Positions 6,831 to 9,657 of a DNA stretch of 9,657 bases are shown one piece after another. Every line of letters begins with the position of its first letter. Position 1 is the stretch's first letter. The stretch comes from Thiomargarita sp. (GTDB taxonomy: Bacteria; Pseudomonadota; Gammaproteobacteria; Beggiatoales; Beggiatoaceae). The notes beneath the pieces were generated by a model, which was given only the letters and a program-made list of their open reading frames with translations, searched no databases and had not been told where the DNA came from. The stretch spans positions 1 to 9,657 of the forward strand of contig DAOVZS010000068.1 of NCBI GenBank assembly GCA_030635005.1, in the 5' to 3' direction. Both the position numbers and the translations under genes were made by a program.

Positions 6831-7868
6831 ATGAATATAACTGACTTACTCACGTTTGGTGTCAAAAACGATGTCTCGGATTTTCATTTGTCTGCAGGTG
6901 TACAACCCATGGTACGCATTAGTGGAGAAATGCGTCGATTAGATGTCCCACCCCTTGATCATAGCCAAGTACGTGATATGATATATGATGTCATGGATGA
7001 TAGACAGCGTAAAGAATATGAAAAATATATGGAATGTGATTTTTCATTTAATATTCCTGGGGTTGCGCGATTTCGTGTTAATGTGTACGTGCACAATCGG
7101 GGGGCTGGTGCTGTGCTTCGAACCATTCCTTCCAAAATTTTAAGCTTAGAACAATTGGGAGCACCTGTTATTTTTAAACGATTTGCCATGTTGCATAAAG
7201 GGGTTGTGTTAGTCACTGGGGGAACAGGTTCAGGTAAATCCACTACCTTGGCTGCTATGATGAATTATCGTAATGAGACAGAATATGGGCATATTCTCAC
7301 GGTTGAAGATCCCATTGAATTTGTGCATGAAAGCAAACGGTGTCTGATTACGCAACGTGAATTGAAACGGGATACCTTGGGATTTGATTACGCCTTAAAA
7401 TCTGCGTTACGTCAAGATCCTGATGTTATTTTAGTCGGTGAGTTACGTGATTTAGAAACCATTCGATTGGCCTTGACAGCGGCAGAAACAGGACATATTG
7501 TGTTTGGTACCTTGCATACCAGCTCTGCCACTAAAACCATTGACCGTATTGTTGATGTGTTTCCTACCGCAGAAAAACCCACCATTCGGACCATGTTATC
7601 AGAATCCTTACAAGCTGTGATCTCACAATGCTTATTGAAAAAAGTTGGCGGAGGACGTGTGGCAGCACATGAAATCCTAGTCTCCACAGCAGCGATTCGT
7701 AACCTTATTCGTGAAAGTAAGCTTGCACAAATGTACTCCTCTATGCAAACAGGACAAAAATTTGGCATGCAAACCTTAGATCAAAATCTTGAAGGCTTAC
7801 TCAAAAAGAGATTAATTACTAAAGAAGAAGCACGGACGTATGCTTTTAGTAAAGATAAATTCAATTAG
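6831..7868 (+). CDS. pilT: Type IV pilus retraction ATPase PilT
   Basis: Hexameric cytoplasmic motor that depolymerises the pilus at the base of the type IV pilus machine, powering twitching motility and DNA or phage uptake. It has 345 residues, the normal length. The N-terminal PAS-like domain is followed by Walker A GGTGSGKST at 130-138 (Lys136), the Asp box VEDPIEFVH at 158-166, Walker B DPDVILVGELRD at 196-207 with Glu204, and the His box TGHIVFGTLHT at 220-230 (His222, His229). The AIRNLIRE motif at 288-295, linked to retraction in PilT proteins, is intact, which distinguishes it from PilU and PilB. The ATG at 6831 gives the expected N-terminus (MNITDLL), but only a weak TGGTAA precedes it. 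It is first in the plus-strand operon, 33 bp before pilU. Confidence 0.97.
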   Translation: MNITDLLTFGVKNDVSDFHLSAGVQPMVRISGEMRRLDVPPLDHSQVRDMIYDVMDDRQRKEYEKYMECDFSFNIPGVARFRVNVYVHNRGAGAVLRTIPSKILSLEQLGAPVIFKRFAMLHKGVVLVTGGTGSGKSTTLAAMMNYRNETEYGHILTVEDPIEFVHESKRCLITQRELKRDTLGFDYALKSALRQDPDVILVGELRDLETIRLALTAAETGHIVFGTLHTSSATKTIDRIVDVFPTAEKPTIRTMLSESLQAVISQCLLKKVGGGRVAAHEILVSTAAIRNLIRESKLAQMYSSMQTGQKFGMQTLDQNLEGLLKKRLITKEEARTYAFSKDKFN

Positions 7869-7901
7869 TGTTGACATCAACCCAAACAGAGGTATTTGAA
7901 A

Positions 7902-9044
7902 ATGGAAAAAGATGAAGCAATGAACTTTATGATTAAGTTGCTAAAGTTATTAACCAAGGAGGGAGGATCTGATTTATTTATTACCGCAGGCTTTCCCCCT
8001 GCAATGAAAGTGAAAGGCAAAATGAAGCCTATCACAAAAAAACCTTTAACAGCATTAGATTCACAAGCCATGACGCAATGTGTCATGAATGAAAAACAAC
8101 TTAAGGAATTTGATGAAACCAAAGAATGTAACTTTGCTATCCATCCACCTGGTTTAAGTCGTTTTCGTGTCAATGCCTTTGTTCAACAAGGTTGTCATGG
8201 ATTAGTCATGCGTATTATTGAAGCTGAAATCCCCAATTTTGATAAGATGAAATTACCGCCCATTTTAAAAGATATTATTATGGCAAAAAATGGGCTTATT
8301 ATCATGGTAGGTGGTACAGGTTCTGGTAAATCTACTACCATGGCAGCTCTAATCGATCAACGTAATATGAATACCTACGGACATATTATTACGCTTGAAG
8401 ATCCGATTGAATATGTGCATCCGCATAAAAATTGTATTATCATGCAACGTGAAATCGGTGTTGATGCTGATAGTTGGGAAATTGCCTTACATAATACCTT
8501 ACGTCAAGCGCCTGATGTTATTCTCATTGGGGAAATTCGTGATGCAACGACCATGAATTTTGGCTTAGAATTTGCTCAAACGGGGCATTTGGCTATGGGA
8601 ACCTTACATGCCAATAATGCTAACCAAGCAATTGACCGTGTTTTAGGCTTTTTTTCAACAGAAAAGCAAAAGAAAGTCATGCAAGATATGGCACTCAATT
8701 TAAAAGCGATTGTCTCTCAACGTTTGGTAAAAACTGTAGATGGCGGACGAACGGCTGCGATTGAAATTCTGATTAATTCTCCCTTGATTCAAGAATTGAT
8801 TTCCAAAGGTGATGTGGCAGGTATTAAACCGATTATGGCAAAATCTGCGCCTTTAGGTATGAAAACATTTGACCAAGCACTTTTTGACTTACAACAAGAA
8901 GACAGAATTACGTTTGATGAAGCCATTGGCAATGCGGATTCTGCTAATGAATTACGTTTGAGAATAAAATTGGAAGGTAAAGATGCATCGGGTGGTTTGG
9001 GCAGTTCAAATCTGACTTTACTCGAAAAAGAAAAAGAGGACTAA
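7902..9044 (+). CDS. pilU: Type IV pilus accessory retraction ATPase PilU
   Basis: PilT paralogue that works with PilT to give full retraction force; in studied species it depends on PilT. It has 380 residues, typical for PilU. Motifs are Walker A GGTGSGKST at 137-145 (Lys143), Asp box LEDPIEYVH at 165-173, Walker B DVILIGEIRD at 205-214 with Glu211, and His box TGHLAMGTLHANNA at 227-240. In place of AIRNLIRE it has the PilU-type INSPLIQELISKGD at 291-304, and a charged tail (LTLLEKEKED) extends past the end of PilT. I chose the ATG at 7902 because AGAGG at 7888-7892 is nine bases upstream. A TTG at 7896 would be only three bases from it. Spacing and orientation indicate co-transcription with pilT. 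Confidence 0.95.
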   Translation: MEKDEAMNFMIKLLKLLTKEGGSDLFITAGFPPAMKVKGKMKPITKKPLTALDSQAMTQCVMNEKQLKEFDETKECNFAIHPPGLSRFRVNAFVQQGCHGLVMRIIEAEIPNFDKMKLPPILKDIIMAKNGLIIMVGGTGSGKSTTMAALIDQRNMNTYGHIITLEDPIEYVHPHKNCIIMQREIGVDADSWEIALHNTLRQAPDVILIGEIRDATTMNFGLEFAQTGHLAMGTLHANNANQAIDRVLGFFSTEKQKKVMQDMALNLKAIVSQRLVKTVDGGRTAAIEILINSPLIQELISKGDVAGIKPIMAKSAPLGMKTFDQALFDLQQEDRITFDEAIGNADSANELRLRIKLEGKDASGGLGSSNLTLLEKEKED

Positions 9045-9050
9045 CATAAC

Positions 9051-9096
9051 AAGGAAACCTGATTGGTTTACAATACCATTCAGGTTAAAAATTTTT
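9051..9096 (+). promoter_or_regulatory. Hairpin between AAGGA and the start of the gene after pilU
   Basis: AACCTGA (9056-9062) pairs with TCAGGTT (9080-9086). After one T-T mismatch, TGGT (9064-9067) pairs with ACCA (9075-9078), leaving a 7-base loop. The stem directly follows a good ribosome binding site, AAGGA (9051-9055), and ends ten bases before the ATG at 9097. Folding would therefore bring AAGGA to an effective spacing of about 10 nt. The only other ribosome-binding-like bases, AGG at 9082-9084, lie inside the stem. AAAAATTTTT separates stem and ATG. The stem is seen directly; its role in start selection is inferred, and attenuation is an alternative. Confidence 0.5.
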
Positions 9097-9594
9097 ATGA
9101 CGCCTGAACTTAAAGAGATCAAAAAATATATCTTAGGGGAAACTGACAAAGAGTTTGTGTGTGTGAATAATCAACACACAGCCTTTGTGATGCTCAAACA
9201 AATTGAATTACGTTTAGATATTTTAAGTCGTGATTTTGATCCTGATATTTATAATAATATAGAATGTCGTGAGGCTATTGAAGATTTGGCTTTACGTAGT
9301 CGTTATTCACGTATTCGTATTTTACTTCAAGATACTAAAACGATTTCACAACGAGGTCATTTAATCCTTTATCTTGGTAGGCGTTTAGGTAATATGATAC
9401 AATTTCGTAGCTTGAATTCTTTTTCAGAAAGTTTTATGATTGCAGATGGTATCGGGATAATGCACAAAACAGCGCCCCTTGCCAGCATCGTCAATTTTAA
9501 AGACAGACCCACTGCAAAGAAACTGTCTAAGATTTTCGAAGATCACTGGGAAAATGCAACGCCTGATCCCAATACACGTGATATGGTGATATAA
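9097..9594 (+). CDS. Conserved protein of unknown function, DUF7931-like
   Basis: A 165-residue soluble protein with no signal peptide or membrane segment. From memory it resembles a gammaproteobacterial family labelled DUF7931: an early ALxLxxQAxxxLxIxSRDLDP-type segment (here RLDILSRDFDPDIYNN at 38-53), then EAIEDLALRSRYSRIRILLQD around 60-80, a GHLILYLGRRL segment at about 91-101, and a C-terminal FEDHWENATPDPNTRDM. The middle resembles the non-catalytic core of phospholipase D-like folds, but I see no HKD motif. Its position after pilU hints at a link to pili, but nothing in the protein proves one. The frame is open for 28 codons upstream without another start codon, so the ATG at 9097 is the only reasonable start. 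The family name is tentative. Confidence 0.75.
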   Translation: MTPELKEIKKYILGETDKEFVCVNNQHTAFVMLKQIELRLDILSRDFDPDIYNNIECREAIEDLALRSRYSRIRILLQDTKTISQRGHLILYLGRRLGNMIQFRSLNSFSESFMIADGIGIMHKTAPLASIVNFKDRPTAKKLSKIFEDHWENATPDPNTRDMVI

Positions 9595-9606
9595 CAGGAT
9601 AAAGTA

Positions 9607-9657
9607 ATGACAATGAAAAGATATGTGATACTGTGTGTGTTAGTTAGTTTTATGGTG
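9607..9657 (+). CDS. Start of a probably exported protein (cut by window edge)
   Basis: Seventeen codons (MTMKRYVILCVLVSFMV) run to the window edge without a stop. Two basic residues followed by a hydrophobic stretch look like the beginning of a signal peptide or membrane anchor. AGGA at 9596-9599 lies seven bases before the ATG, a good ribosome binding site; the ATG at 9613 would be 13 bases away. It starts 12 bp after the previous stop, so it probably belongs to the same operon. The product cannot be identified from this much sequence. Confidence 0.65.
   Translation, partial: MTMKRYVILCVLVSFMV

Noticed and set aside
7870..7881. Small palindrome GTTGACATCAAC between pilT and pilU
   Set aside because: Only 5-bp arms with a 2-base centre; too small to fold as RNA and expected by chance.
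7871..7899. TTGACA at 7871 as a possible internal promoter for pilU
   Set aside because: A perfect -35, but no acceptable -10 at 16-18 bp, and the transcript would begin at or after the start codon.
6959..8173. Minus-strand open frames opposite pilT and pilU
   Set aside because: They mirror conserved ATPase coding sequence and show no independent features.
9156..9180. TG-repeat pairing with ACACACA early in the gene after pilU
   Set aside because: It is in frame within coding sequence (residues about 20-28), and low-complexity pairing like this is common; no regulatory reading is favoured.
1..9657. CRISPR array, tRNA, rRNA, insertion sequence or prophage boundary
   Set aside because: No regularly spaced repeats, transposase or integrase genes, tRNA-like sequence or long terminal inverted repeats were seen on either strand.

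Overview
The window reads as chromosome from an AT-rich gammaproteobacterium (by eye about 40% G+C). The PilT/PilU pair, an E. coli-like DgkA, CcmA, TrkH and a split glycine decarboxylase subunit point that way. The low G+C and a caspase-like (peptidase C14) lipoprotein would suit the Beggiatoa/Thioploca/Thiotrichales group. That placement is an inference from gene content; no rRNA or other marker is present.

Layout. Positions 1-6762 are all on the minus strand and 6831-9657 all on the plus strand, diverging from a 68-bp intergenic region (6763-6830). Read in its own direction, the minus side runs ccmA, trkH, a caspase-like lipoprotein gene, a short GHKL-type ATP-binding protein, gcvPB and dgkA (cut by the window edge). 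The plus side runs pilT, pilU, a conserved small protein of unknown function, and the first 17 codons of a probably exported protein. No intergenic gap exceeds about 110 bases, and no tRNA, rRNA, CRISPR array, insertion sequence or attachment site was seen.

Coupling and control. ccmA and trkH share one base (TAATG), and gcvPB and dgkA overlap by four (ATGA), so both pairs are probably translationally coupled although their functions are unrelated. The caspase gene has its own sigma70-type promoter (TTGATG, 17 bp, TATATT) with an inverted repeat over the -35 element. A hairpin lies between pilU and the next gene, placed so that folding would bring a distant AAGGA ribosome binding site next to the ATG.

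How the genes work together. pilT and pilU encode the two type IV pilus retraction ATPases and are clearly an operon. The minus-strand genes serve separate purposes: haem export, potassium uptake, a predicted envelope cysteine protease, an ATP-binding protein, glycine cleavage and lipid recycling. The least conventional part is 1686-4603. There a lipid-anchored caspase homologue with a coiled coil and an unrecognised C-terminal region sits upstream of an ATP-binding protein that has apparently lost its usual N-terminal AlbA_2/Schlafen-like domain. No complete, clearly novel system is visible. This pair and the hairpin-associated start site are the best candidates for follow-up.
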